Below, piece by piece: positions 1-7,895 of a stretch of 56,549 bases of DNA. Origin of the DNA: Crocosphaera chwakensis CCY0110 (GTDB lineage Bacteria; Cyanobacteriota; Cyanobacteriia; Cyanobacteriales; Microcystaceae); the NCBI RefSeq assembly GCF_000169335.1, contig NZ_AAXW01000032.1, positions 1 to 56,549 on the forward strand, written 5' to 3'. The position numbers and the translations under genes are program-made. The notes under the pieces are model-generated. The model saw only the letters and a list, made by a program, of their open reading frames with translations, did not search any database and had not been told where the DNA came from. Positions within the stretch are counted from its first letter, which is position 1. Each line of letters begins with the position of its first letter.

Positions 1-888
1 ATGCGCTTAACCCGTTCTTGGCTCCCAACTTTAGCCATTGTTGCTACGACATCCTTAACCGGAATTAATCCTAGTTTCGGTAATAACTTAAAACCCCTTT
101 TAAATAATCCTGAGCCGGCTCCCGTTTCAAGCGAAGCCATTGAAATTTTTGTTCCACCCCCAGAAAATAATACGTCTGGAAGTTGCTCCGCTTTAATTAA
201 ACCCGTTATTGATAACATCATCAGTCCTTATCAAAAACACTGGGGAATTTTAGTGGAAAAATTAGACGATGGGACGGTTTTATACAGCCACAATGCAGAT
301 AGACATTTTATCCCTGCGTCTAATAATAAAATCTTTACCACAGCCGCTGCGCTGCAATTAAAAACCCCTCAATCTAAAATTGGCTCAAAATCCCTACAAT
401 CTTGGGTTAATGTGACTAATGTTAGAAGTAACAACTATTATGCTGATACCCTCTTACGTCATATTGGGGGACAACAAGCTGCTCAAAGTGCTTTAGGTAA
501 GTTAGGAGTGCCTCCTAATGCTTTTCGTCAAGTGGATGGTTCGGGGTTATCCCGTCGCAATGTGGCCACTCCTCGCTCTTTGGTGACAACCCTGCGATCG
601 ATGTATTATACTCCGAACAGAGATATATTTTACAGTTCTCTACCAGTTGCCGGAGTAACAGGGACTCTTCGCAACCGTATGAAGGGAACACCTGCACAAG
701 GAACGGTATCTGCAAAAACTGGCACATTACGAGGCGTAAGAGCTTTATCTGGTTACATGAAACACCCTAATTTTGGTATGGTAGTTTTTAGTATCTTAGT
801 GAATAATCCCAGTGTGTCTGGTTCTTCTATGATCTCTTCTATTGATAAAATTGTGCTGCAATTGAGTAGCACTCGTCCTTGTGACTAA
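1..888 (+). CDS. Compact D-Ala-D-Ala carboxypeptidase/endopeptidase (PBP4, peptidase S13 type)
   Basis: A 295-residue secreted penicillin-binding protein that would trim or cleave peptidoglycan peptides in the periplasm. The first ~27 residues look like a signal peptide. The three active-site motifs of the serine DD-peptidase family are all visible: S107-N-N-K110 (nucleophile), S143-N-N and K239-T-G. In ordinary PBP4/DacB proteins some 200 or more residues separate the first two motifs because two extra domains are inserted; here only about 32 do, so the protein is a minimal version. The motifs are intact, so a compact active enzyme is possible, but in-frame loss of the insert domains in a dying gene is the alternative. 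The ATG is the first base of the window, so a promoter cannot be judged. Confidence 0.8.
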   Translation: MRLTRSWLPTLAIVATTSLTGINPSFGNNLKPLLNNPEPAPVSSEAIEIFVPPPENNTSGSCSALIKPVIDNIISPYQKHWGILVEKLDDGTVLYSHNADRHFIPASNNKIFTTAAALQLKTPQSKIGSKSLQSWVNVTNVRSNNYYADTLLRHIGGQQAAQSALGKLGVPPNAFRQVDGSGLSRRNVATPRSLVTTLRSMYYTPNRDIFYSSLPVAGVTGTLRNRMKGTPAQGTVSAKTGTLRGVRALSGYMKHPNFGMVVFSILVNNPSVSGSSMISSIDKIVLQLSSTRPCD

Positions 889-1002
889 TGAACTGTGGGG
901 AAATCAGTTGCTAATTATTGTCAATAAGCAAGAATTGTTGCAAATAGCTCTTAAGAAAGACTATCATATTTAATTAATAGAATTAGTATAGAGCAATTTG
1001 TT

Positions 1003-1542
1003 ATGTCTTCCTATACAGCCAATTCCCTAAAAGCTGAATTGAATGCCAGAGGTTGGCGTTTAACTCCACAAAGGGAAAAAATACTGCACGTCTTCCAGAA
1101 CCTCCCAAGAGGAAACCATTTAAGTGCTGAGGAGTTGTTTGAACTACTAGAGGAACGAGGAGAAACGATTAGTTTATCTACGATTTATCGTAGTGTTAAA
1201 TTGATGTCTCGTATGGGAATTTTACGAGAGTTAGAATTAGCAGAGGGACACAAACATTATGAATTAAATCATCCTCATCCTAACCATCATCATCACATGG
1301 TTTGTATTCAGTGTAATAAAACCACCGAATTTAAAAATGATTCTATCTTAAAACATAGTTTAAAACAGTGTGATAAAGAGGGTTATCAATTGATAGATTG
1401 TCAATTAACAGTAATGACTATTTGTCCTGAGGCTATTCGCATGGGTTGGCCTTCTTCTCTTCCTAGTAATTGGATTTGTACTCGCGCTATTTCTGATGAA
1501 CACAATCATGAATTTAGTGATAGTGAAGGTGAATCAGAATAA
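1003..1542 (+). CDS. perR: Fur-family repressor, PerR-like
   Basis: Metal-dependent transcriptional repressor of 179 residues. The N-terminal winged helix carries the Fur recognition segment (SLSTIYRSVKLM, about 57-68). The C-terminal dimerisation domain has a histidine run (H95-H98) and C101-x2-C104. The second cysteine pair is unusual, C141 and C159 separated by a Trp/Pro-rich stretch, instead of the usual CxxC. From memory this resembles the cyanobacterial peroxide-sensing PerR rather than iron-sensing FurA; the metal and inducer cannot be read from sequence. The AT-rich 115-bp upstream gap could hold an autoregulatory box, but no clear one was identified. The acidic C-terminal tail is non-conserved. 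Confidence 0.75.
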   Translation: MSSYTANSLKAELNARGWRLTPQREKILHVFQNLPRGNHLSAEELFELLEERGETISLSTIYRSVKLMSRMGILRELELAEGHKHYELNHPHPNHHHHMVCIQCNKTTEFKNDSILKHSLKQCDKEGYQLIDCQLTVMTICPEAIRMGWPSSLPSNWICTRAISDEHNHEFSDSEGESE

Positions 1543-1595
1543 CCTTTTTTCTAGACAATAATATTTCTGATTAGAGTTAATAAAAAAGCAAATTG

Positions 1596-1777
1596 ATGGA
1601 CTCGATAAACAAAAGAAAACAGATAAAAGAAAAATACAGAATTCTTTTTAAGACTTTATCAGAAATATTATTTCGTCATGATCCAATGGGAATTAATTTT
1701 CAAAAGAAAAGTATCAATCTGTAGCAAGGGATGTTTGGAAGATGTGGCAAAGATTAAAAAAAACTTGTGAGTCATAA
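1596..1777 (+). pseudogene. Remnant of a small cyanobacterial hypothetical protein gene
   Basis: Two open stretches in different frames read as one protein. The first, from an ATG at 1596, gives 42 residues including KTLSEILFRHDPMGINF and stops at 1722-1724. The second, from about 1706 in another frame, gives EKYQSVARDVWKMWQRL and ends at the TAA at 1775-1777. The segment DPMGINF is typical of a small conserved cyanobacterial family of unknown function whose middle part (an acidic EYxPEVGTILPRL-like segment) is missing here. A short deletion with frameshift explains the layout. Family assignment is from memory. Confidence 0.5.
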
Positions 1778-1781
1778 TGAA

Positions 1782-2222
1782 TCAAGTTGATGTTCCCAAT
1801 TGAAAAGCTAAAGCTTTCTTTTTCATCATCTGAAATATATTATAAAAGCCATTGGCACGGGATGGGGTTAAGCTAACGTTAAGTCCAGTTTCTTCAATAA
1901 AATCTGGGGTAACTTCTATGATTTCATTAGGCGTTAACCCATTTAATCCTTCAATTAATAAGGCTACTAATCCTTTAACTAATTGAGCATCTGAGTCTCC
2001 TTTATACCAGATTTTACCATCTTGAAAGTCTGCGGTGATATAAACCTGAGAAACACATCCTTTCACCTTATTTTCTTCTACTTTACTCTCTTCTGGCATA
2101 GCTTCTAATTTTTTAGCATACCAGAGTAATTGTTCATAGCGTTTTTTGGGATCGGAACGTCTCTTAAACTTTTCAACAATACGAGCTAAGTTAGGGGGTA
2201 AGGAGGTTTCTGGAGATGACAT
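1782..2222 (-). CDS. sufE: SufE-family cysteine desulfurase activator
   Basis: A 146-residue cytosolic protein of the SUF iron-sulfur assembly pathway. SufE accepts sulfane sulfur from the cysteine desulfurase SufS and passes it to the scaffold. The sulfur-accepting cysteine lies in the family motif VKGCVSQVY as C56. The rest (KIWYKGDSDAQLVKGLVALLIEGLNG) matches the SufE/CsdE fold and the length is normal. It is a single gene, convergent with the pseudogene before it and divergent from the Dam methylase, with no other suf genes in view, as is usual for cyanobacteria where sufBCDS lie elsewhere. Confidence 0.9.
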   Translation of the reverse strand: MSSPETSLPPNLARIVEKFKRRSDPKKRYEQLLWYAKKLEAMPEESKVEENKVKGCVSQVYITADFQDGKIWYKGDSDAQLVKGLVALLIEGLNGLTPNEIIEVTPDFIEETGLNVSLTPSRANGFYNIFQMMKKKALAFQLGTST

Positions 2223-2396
2223 AGATAAAAAGTAAAAATTAGAAATAGACCTAGATTAAATCTGACCTATATATTAGCAAATTTTTTTATTTAATATCAA
2301 GGGATTACCAGTCAGTTATTAATTGTAAGTTTTTATTTATTGACTATTTTAGTATCATAGTATAAATTTAGAGAAATTTTCGTTATTGATTTATTA

Positions 2397-3371
2397 ATGG
2401 TTAATAAAATCAACTATCAGCAAACTAAACAATTATCTCTTTTGTTAAATCCAGATCATCAAAAGTTAATTAAACCTTCTCCGGTGCTAAAATGGGCCGG
2501 AGGAAAAACTCAATTATTGCCAGAAATCAAAAAACAATATCCTCAAAAACTTCAACAAGGTAAAATCACCACCTATATAGAACCTTTTTTTGGAGGAGGT
2601 GCAGTATTTTTTGATATTTATTATAATTTTAAAGTTGAAAAGGCTTATCTTTTTGATAAAAATCCAGAGTTAATTATTCTTTATAAGGTAATTCAAAATA
2701 ATGTAGAAAATCTTATTAAAGAATTATCAATTTTAGAAACGCAATATCTTGACTTAGACACTGAAAAAAGAAAAAAATTTTATTATCACGTGAGAGAAGA
2801 TTATAATAGGTTTGACAAAAAAACAAATCCTAATGATTATAAAAAAGAGTGGATAAAAAGAGCATCTTACACAGTGTTTTTAAATAAGACTTGTTTTAAT
2901 GGGTTATATAGAGTTAATAGTAAGGGATATTTTAATGTGCCAGTGGGTCGTTATAAAAAGCCAAAAATACTAAATAAAAGTAATTTACTTGCTGTTAACA
3001 AAGCCTTTGAAATTGCTGAAATTAAACACACCGATTTTGCAGAAGTTCTTAATTATGCTGATGAATTTACCTTTATTTATTATGATCCTCCCTATCGTCC
3101 CATTAGTGAAACTGCCAATTTTAATGCTTATAGTTCCTTAGAATTTAATGATGATGAACAAAAAAGATTAAGGGATATCTTTGTGAAAGCATCTAATCAG
3201 GGTGTATTACAAATGTTGAGTAATTCAGATCCGACTAATTATATTGATGATCTTTTTTTTGATGAATTATATCAAGACTTTAATATTAGTCGTATTTTAG
3301 CATCAAGGATGATTAATTCGAGAAGTAATAATCGGGGTAAAATAAGAGAAATCTTAGTTACTAATTATTAA
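2397..3371 (+). CDS. dam: DNA adenine N6-methyltransferase, Dam/DpnM type (predicted GATC)
   Basis: A 324-residue class alpha adenine methylase. Motif I for S-adenosylmethionine binding is split in the Dam manner: KWAGGKTQLLPEI near residue 34 and EPFFGGGAVFF near residue 61. The catalytic motif DPPY (YYDPPYRPIS) lies near residue 230. Length and layout fit the Dam/DpnM/MboIA group, which methylate adenine in GATC. It is directly followed, four bases after its stop, by the remains of a DpnII/MboI-like endonuclease, so it was probably once half of a restriction-modification pair. GATC is the centre of the HIP1 palindrome GCGATCGC that is frequent here, so such a methylase would mark every HIP1 site. 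Confidence 0.88.
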   Translation: MVNKINYQQTKQLSLLLNPDHQKLIKPSPVLKWAGGKTQLLPEIKKQYPQKLQQGKITTYIEPFFGGGAVFFDIYYNFKVEKAYLFDKNPELIILYKVIQNNVENLIKELSILETQYLDLDTEKRKKFYYHVREDYNRFDKKTNPNDYKKEWIKRASYTVFLNKTCFNGLYRVNSKGYFNVPVGRYKKPKILNKSNLLAVNKAFEIAEIKHTDFAEVLNYADEFTFIYYDPPYRPISETANFNAYSSLEFNDDEQKRLRDIFVKASNQGVLQMLSNSDPTNYIDDLFFDELYQDFNISRILASRMINSRSNNRGKIREILVTNY

Positions 3372-3375
3372 AATT

Positions 3376-3667
3376 GTGAAATATAGTTCTATTTTCTCTG
3401 ATATTATTAGTTGTTATAACTCTGATCAAGTATTTGATTATTTTATCAATAATCTCCAATCATCCATTTTTAAATGAGATTATTTTATTAATTGGGAAAA
3501 AGTTAATTGTAATTATTCGAGATACAAATGTAAAAGGTTGGTTAACAGCTAAAAAACCACTATATGATGCGTTTAATACAATTGATTATATTCTTAATCT
3601 TAATATGGTTCAATTAGGAATTTTAGAAGCATTAATTGTAGAAAAAAATATAATAACGGATGTCTAG
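3376..3667 (+). pseudogene. Fossil of a DpnII/MboI-like (GATC) restriction endonuclease
   Basis: From a GTG at 3376 the frame reads 33 residues ending QSSIFK, hits TGA at 3475-3477, and continues in the same frame as DYFINWEKVN. In DpnII/MboI enzymes an aromatic residue, usually Trp, stands at this point, so TGG to TGA is likely. After a frame change the sequence reads IVIIRDTNVKGWLTAKKPLYDAFNTIDYIL to the stop at 3665-3667. This matches the C-terminal end of DpnII-type enzymes (pattern WITDGxGWxxAKxxLxxxFD..P/DYI). Only about 45 N-terminal and 65 C-terminal residues remain out of ~280, so the catalytic core is lost. Comparison with DpnII is from memory. Confidence 0.72.
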
Positions 3668-3677
3668 AATTAGAAAG

Positions 3678-4013
3678 TTAAGGATTACCAATGAACCCAA
3701 ACATTTTGGCTAAACCTCCTAATAAAGCAACAATTAAACCAATGATAACCCCACGGTTAATAAACTCTTGGTAATCTAATCGTTTGGTTAAACCTTCCAC
3801 TTTTTCTTCTAGTTTTGCTTGTCCTACTTTTAGATCAGTCACATCTTTTTGGAGAGTATCTAATTTTTGATTAACATCTCTTTGGTTACTCTCTAACTTG
3901 GATTCCAACTTTTCAAATCGTTGAGTAGAAGCTTCTTCCATTCTATCGAGTTTATCATCGATCTTTGTGAGGATATCTTCTAAAGAGTATTTAACTGTTA
4001 CTGGTTCATTCAT
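3678..4013 (-). CDS. Coiled-coil protein with C-terminal membrane anchor, function unknown
   Basis: A 111-residue protein. After a short head (MNEPVTVKYSLEDIL) it is a long charged helix, residues ~12-83, with repeats of the form QxxVxxLKxGQxxLEEKV typical of a coiled coil. One hydrophobic segment follows near residues 90-108 (GVIIGLIVALLGGLAKMFGF), giving a tail-anchored topology. The sequence DYQEFINRG just before the membrane segment is common to a cyanobacterial family of small coiled-coil anchors without assigned function. A broken tandem paralogue lies immediately upstream (4054-4539), so the pair arose by duplication. Confidence 0.7.
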   Translation of the reverse strand: MNEPVTVKYSLEDILTKIDDKLDRMEEASTQRFEKLESKLESNQRDVNQKLDTLQKDVTDLKVGQAKLEEKVEGLTKRLDYQEFINRGVIIGLIVALLGGLAKMFGFIGNP

Positions 4014-4053
4014 GGTTTAAACTTCTATCGATTAATACTATTAATGATAGCAT

Positions 4054-4539
4054 TTATGGATTGCCAATCAACCTGAGCATTTTAGCTAAACCTCCTAATA
4101 AAGCAACAAGCAATCCTAATAAAGCAACAAGCAATCCTAATAAAGCAACAAGCAATCCTAATAAAGCAACAAGCAATCCTAATAAAGCAACAAGCAAACC
4201 GATAAGTACACCTCGATTAATAAACTCTTGATAATCTAATCATTTGGTTAAACCTTCCACTTTTTCTTCTAATTTTGCTTGTCCTACTTTTAGATCAGTA
4301 ACATCTTTTTGCAGAGTATCTAATTTTTGATTAACATCTCTCTGGAAACCATCTAATTTCTGATTAACATCTGTTTGAAGAGTATCTAATTTCTGATCAA
4401 AGTCTCTTTGGTTACCCTCTAACTTAGATTCTAACTTTTCAAATCGTTGAGTAGAAGTTTCTTCAATTCTATCGAGTTTACCATCGATCTTTTTGAGGAT
4501 ATCTTCTAAAGAGTATTTAACTGTCACTGGTTCATTCAT
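4054..4539 (-). pseudogene. Broken paralogue of the coiled-coil/membrane-anchor protein
   Basis: The first 99 residues are open and closely resemble the neighbour at 3678-4013, with extra 11-residue coiled-coil repeats (xDVNQKLDTLQ type). The frame then meets TGA where the neighbour has CGA (plus strand TCA against TCG near 4239), a single C-to-T change turning Arg to stop. In-frame reading continues LDYQEFINRG, then a membrane segment in which LLVALLG occurs five times because of a 21-bp DNA repeat, and ends GGLAKMLRLIGNP at 4054. The truncated product would be a soluble coiled coil without an anchor. It could still be made; calling it broken rests on the paralogue. Confidence 0.75.
4094..4198. 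repeat. Five tandem copies of a 21-bp unit
   Basis: The unit CCTAATAAAGCAACAAGCAA plus T is repeated five times head to tail without spacers; the last copy ends A instead of T. On the minus strand it codes for the heptapeptide LLVALLG inside the transmembrane region of the broken coiled-coil paralogue. The sister gene has one copy of the corresponding segment, so this is a local expansion. Confidence 0.95.
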
Positions 4540-4578
4540 GGTTTAAACTATTCATAGTATTTCTTTTATTATATGGTC

Positions 4579-4603
4579 AAAAAAAGAGGGTAAAAAACCC
4601 TCT
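4579..4603 (-). terminator. Rho-independent terminator after ndhH
   Basis: On the minus strand the stem AGAGGGT/ACCCTCT with a 5-base loop is followed by a run of seven or so T residues, about 30 bases past the ndhH stop codon. Confidence 0.75.
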
Positions 4604-4634
4604 CAAACAATCAATAATTATGGATAGAAAACCC

Positions 4635-5819
4635 TTAACGGTCAACAGAACCCATAATAATATCAATGCTACCCAAAATTGCCATAATATCAGCAACCTT
4701 AACCCCTTTAAGGAGATGGGGCAGAATTTGTAAATTATTAAAGTCTGGAGCGCGAATTTTCCAACGCCAGGGGAAGACATCATTATTACCCACAATAAAG
4801 ATCCCTAATTCGCCTTTTCCACTTTCCATGCGAACATAATGTTCTCCTTCCGGAATTTTAAAAGTAGGAGCGACTTTTTTGGCAATATATTGATATTCAA
4901 AATCATTCCATTCAGACTTTTTCCCTTCCATCATGCGTTTGGCTTCGAGGTTTTCAAACGGACCCCCTGGAATGCCTTTTAACGCCTGACGAATAATTTT
5001 AACCGATTCGCGCATTTCCCGAATACGAACGAGATAACGGGCAAAACAATCTCCTGCAGTTTCCCATTGTACTTCCCAATCGAAGTCATCATAACATTCA
5101 TAATGGTCTACTTTCCGTAAGTCCCATTTAACCCCAGAACCCCGTAACATTGGGCCAGAGAGTCCCCAGTTAATGGCTTCTTCGCGGGTAATGGTTCCTA
5201 CCCCTTCAACACGACGGCGAAAAATGGGGTTATTGGTGATTAACTTCTCATATTCATCTACTTTGGGGTCAAACGCATCACAGAAGTCTTCACATTTATC
5301 GATCCAACCGTATGGTAAATCTACCGCTACCCCACCAACACGGAAGTAGTTATTATTAATTAAACGCATTCCGGAGGCAGCTTCCCAGAGATCATAGATC
5401 ATTTCCCGTTCACGGAAGATGTAGAAAAAGGGAGTTTGTGCGCCAACGTCAGCTAAAAAGGGGCCTAACCACAGTAAATGGTTAGCAATACGGTTGAGTT
5501 CCAACATAATCACCCGAATATATTGGGCCCGTTTGGGAACTTCAATATCCGCTAGTTGTTCAGGGGCGTTAACAGTAATCGCTTCATTGAACATTCCGGC
5601 CGCATAATCCCAACGACTCACATAGGGAACGTACATGATATTGGTGCGATTTTCCGCAATTTTCTCCATCCCTCGATGAAGATACCCGATCACAGGTTCA
5701 CAGTCGACTACGTCTTCTCCGTCTAACGTGACGATCAAACGCAATACCCCGTGCATTGAGGGATGATGAGGCCCCATGTTCAAGACCATGGGTTCGGTTC
5801 TAGTTTCTATTTTTGACAT
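4635..5819 (-). CDS. ndhH: NAD(P)H-quinone oxidoreductase subunit H
   Basis: A 394-residue subunit of the cyanobacterial NDH-1 complex, the 49-kDa/NuoD homologue in the peripheral arm beside the plastoquinone site. The start MSKIETRTEPMVLNMGPHHPSMHGVLR and the conserved DCEPVIGYLHRGMEKIAE and GGVAVDLPYGW segments are diagnostic, and the length equals that of other NdhH proteins. NDH-1 serves respiration, cyclic electron flow around photosystem I and CO2 uptake. It stands alone on the minus strand downstream of kaiC, with its own terminator. The 188-bp gap to kaiC contains a dispersed repeat, so cotranscription with the kai genes is unlikely but not excluded. Confidence 0.97.
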   Translation of the reverse strand: MSKIETRTEPMVLNMGPHHPSMHGVLRLIVTLDGEDVVDCEPVIGYLHRGMEKIAENRTNIMYVPYVSRWDYAAGMFNEAITVNAPEQLADIEVPKRAQYIRVIMLELNRIANHLLWLGPFLADVGAQTPFFYIFREREMIYDLWEAASGMRLINNNYFRVGGVAVDLPYGWIDKCEDFCDAFDPKVDEYEKLITNNPIFRRRVEGVGTITREEAINWGLSGPMLRGSGVKWDLRKVDHYECYDDFDWEVQWETAGDCFARYLVRIREMRESVKIIRQALKGIPGGPFENLEAKRMMEGKKSEWNDFEYQYIAKKVAPTFKIPEGEHYVRMESGKGELGIFIVGNNDVFPWRWKIRAPDFNNLQILPHLLKGVKVADIMAILGSIDIIMGSVDR

Positions 5820-5904
5820 AGGGTGGTCACTTACACTTAACCGTCATCTTTACTATTTAGGATAACGCCTTTTGAGAAAGGAAACAGGGAAAATTCAGGA
5901 AGTT

Positions 5905-5951
5905 AGAAGTTCCTCACTCCGTTCCGGCGCTATCGCACAGAAGTCAGAAGT
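5905..5951. repeat. 47-bp dispersed repeat, copy 1
   Basis: A 47-bp segment around the core GGCGCTATCGCACAGAAGT between ndhH and kaiC. A second copy in the same orientation with three substitutions lies at 50906-50952, just after the zwf stop codon. The ends carry AGAAGT direct repeats. Confidence 0.85.
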
Positions 5952-6007
5952 TATATCTAGTTTGGGGTGTAGGGTGTAGGTTTAAACCCTTTTTATAGCC
6001 TACTTAC

Positions 6008-7522
6008 TTACTCTTCAAATAAATTACTTAATCTATCTACTTCACTTTGCGCTGTGTACATGGGTGAACCGGATAAAATACCAGTGACATTGCGAAAGGG
6101 TTTACCGATGTGCATTCCTTTGTTATCGATCGCAAATTCTCGAATATCTTTATCGTGCATTGAACCGCGCATTTTTAAGACAGTGATACCCCGACGCATT
6201 TCCCCATACATTTCGACGTAACGCAATAGAATAATAGAATCGGTAATGGTAGAAATATGTGCTTCTGTAATGGATGATCCGCCCAATAAAGTTGGTGTCG
6301 TCGAGGTAAATAAACCGCCGATTTCTTGCTGTTTAATGAAAGAGGTTAAACCAATAATAAATTCTCGAAATCCTTTTAGGGTAGAAACCCGTTCTAAGGC
6401 TGATAAACTATCTACCGCCACCCGATTCGGTTTAAAGGTTTCGATAGTTTCCTTCATATTGATCAAGTGATTTTCTAATCCTGTGGTTTCTGGATAACGA
6501 CACACCACTTTCAACTTACCTTGCTTTTCCATTTCTTCAAAATCTACACCCCAACCCGTGGCATTGCGAAATAGTTGTTCCCTGCTTTCTTCAAAGGCAA
6601 AAATTAAACACCGTTCGTCATTAACCACCCCACCAGCCATAAATTCCGTCACCATTAAGGTTTTTCCTGTTCCGGTTGCCCCAGACACTAAGATAATGGA
6701 ATCTCGGAAAAATCCGCCCCCACACATTCTATCTAGTTCGTGACTGCCAGAGGTAATGCGAATGTTAGAAGATTTTTGTTCTAATACAATAGCAGATAAA
6801 GGAATAATCACCACTCCACGACCTGGAACTATGGTAAAAGGATATTCTCCTTTTTGGTGATCGGTTCCGCGATATTTCAAAATTTCAATGGTACGACGAC
6901 GCTTTTCATCCGCTAAGACGTTGCGTAAAATGACGACATTATCGGCTACAAATTCTTCTACCCCAAACCGACTAATATCCCCATATTCTTGGGTTCTTTC
7001 GGCCGTCATAATGGCAGTTACCCCCAATTCTCGTAAGGCCGAAGCTAACCGAAACAGATCGCTTCTCACTTGCGCGCTATCGCTTAAATGACTAAAAATT
7101 GCCCCTAAAGAGTCCATCGACACCCGTTGGGCGTTATACTTACGGATAGCGAATTCGATACGGGCAATCAATGCACCGAGATCGTAGTCTCCTGTGACCA
7201 TTATGGGTTCTCCAGGTTGGGGAGACGCATCGACAAACGCCCATTTTCGTTCCAGTTCCCATTGAGCAATATTCCAGCCAAACCCTCGCATATTCCGTCG
7301 TAAGGCTTTGGGAGGTTCTTCAAAGGTAACAAAAACACCATTTTCCCCTCGTTTAATTCCTTCGGCTAAAAACTGACAAGCAAAAACCGTTTTGGAACTT
7401 CCGGCAGTTCCAGCGACTAATGTGGCTCGTCCTTTGGGAAGTCCACCTTCAGACAAAAAATCAAACCCTGGAATGGCGGTTTCTAATTTCTCAATATAGT
7501 CTAGTTCGTTCTCTTGAGTCAT
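6008..7522 (-). CDS. kaiC3: Circadian clock ATPase/kinase KaiC, KaiC3-like
   Basis: A 504-residue double RecA-fold clock protein that autophosphorylates and hydrolyses ATP as a hexamer. CI has a P-loop G38-TAGSS-K44-T45, noncanonical in having Ser before Lys, and catalytic glutamates E68/E69. CII has the normal P-loop G281-ATGTG-K287-T288 and E311/E312. The phosphorylation sites are present in AHISTITD: S424 and T425, equivalent to S431/T432 of Synechococcus, with T419 matching T426. The protein is about 15 residues shorter than canonical KaiC, mainly at the C-terminal tail where KaiA acts. Length, the GSSITEAHIST variant and its partners suggest KaiC3, not KaiC1. It is last in an operon with kaiB and the kaiA-like gene, 83 bp after kaiB. 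Confidence 0.85.
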   Translation of the reverse strand: MTQENELDYIEKLETAIPGFDFLSEGGLPKGRATLVAGTAGSSKTVFACQFLAEGIKRGENGVFVTFEEPPKALRRNMRGFGWNIAQWELERKWAFVDASPQPGEPIMVTGDYDLGALIARIEFAIRKYNAQRVSMDSLGAIFSHLSDSAQVRSDLFRLASALRELGVTAIMTAERTQEYGDISRFGVEEFVADNVVILRNVLADEKRRRTIEILKYRGTDHQKGEYPFTIVPGRGVVIIPLSAIVLEQKSSNIRITSGSHELDRMCGGGFFRDSIILVSGATGTGKTLMVTEFMAGGVVNDERCLIFAFEESREQLFRNATGWGVDFEEMEKQGKLKVVCRYPETTGLENHLINMKETIETFKPNRVAVDSLSALERVSTLKGFREFIIGLTSFIKQQEIGGLFTSTTPTLLGGSSITEAHISTITDSIILLRYVEMYGEMRRGITVLKMRGSMHDKDIREFAIDNKGMHIGKPFRNVTGILSGSPMYTAQSEVDRLSNLFEE

Positions 7523-7605
7523 CCGTATTTTTTTTAGGGAATATGAGGGTTAATTGTTCATTGTTTATTTTGCCTGTTTCTTTCCATCTTGCCAAGAAAT
7601 CTGGG

Positions 7606-7890
7606 TTAATTTTTATCTTGGGAAACTAAATCTAACCCTAAGAGAACTTTTTGAGTGTTAGACATATCTCCGATAATACGTTGTAAGGGTGGAGGTAACT
7701 GTTTGATGAGGGTAGGAGTAACTAAAATTTTTTCTTGTTCAGCTTGTTGAGGTTGTTCAAGGACATCGATAATTTCTACGGTATATTGGTCTTGTAATTC
7801 CTCGTGACAGATACGAAACAGATTGGCGATCGCTCTTCGAGAGTTTGCTGTATTCCCTGTAATATATAGCTTCAGTCGATATTTATTCAT
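7606..7890 (-). CDS. kaiB3: Circadian clock protein KaiB, KaiB3-like
   Basis: A 94-residue thioredoxin-like, fold-switching clock protein that binds the KaiC CI ring and sequesters KaiA. It has the family segments LKLYITGNT, VEIIDVLEQPQQAEQEKILVTPTLIK and PPPLQRIIGDMS. It is about eight residues shorter than the 102-residue Synechococcus protein and lacks the acidic C-terminal tail, ending in SQDKN. Five bases separate it from the kaiA-like gene, so they are translationally linked. The assignment to the KaiB3 group is by context and length; the family itself is certain. Confidence 0.88.
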   Translation of the reverse strand: MNKYRLKLYITGNTANSRRAIANLFRICHEELQDQYTVEIIDVLEQPQQAEQEKILVTPTLIKQLPPPLQRIIGDMSNTQKVLLGLDLVSQDKN

Positions 7891-7895
7891 ACAAT

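Noticed and set aside
4094..4198. Possible CRISPR-like repeat array
   Set aside because: The 21-bp units are directly adjacent with no spacers and lie in a coding frame; this is a minisatellite.
6246..6470. Plus-strand frames inside kaiC, ndhH, bicA and other minus-strand genes
   Set aside because: They mirror the codon pattern of well-supported genes on the other strand and have no family resemblance.
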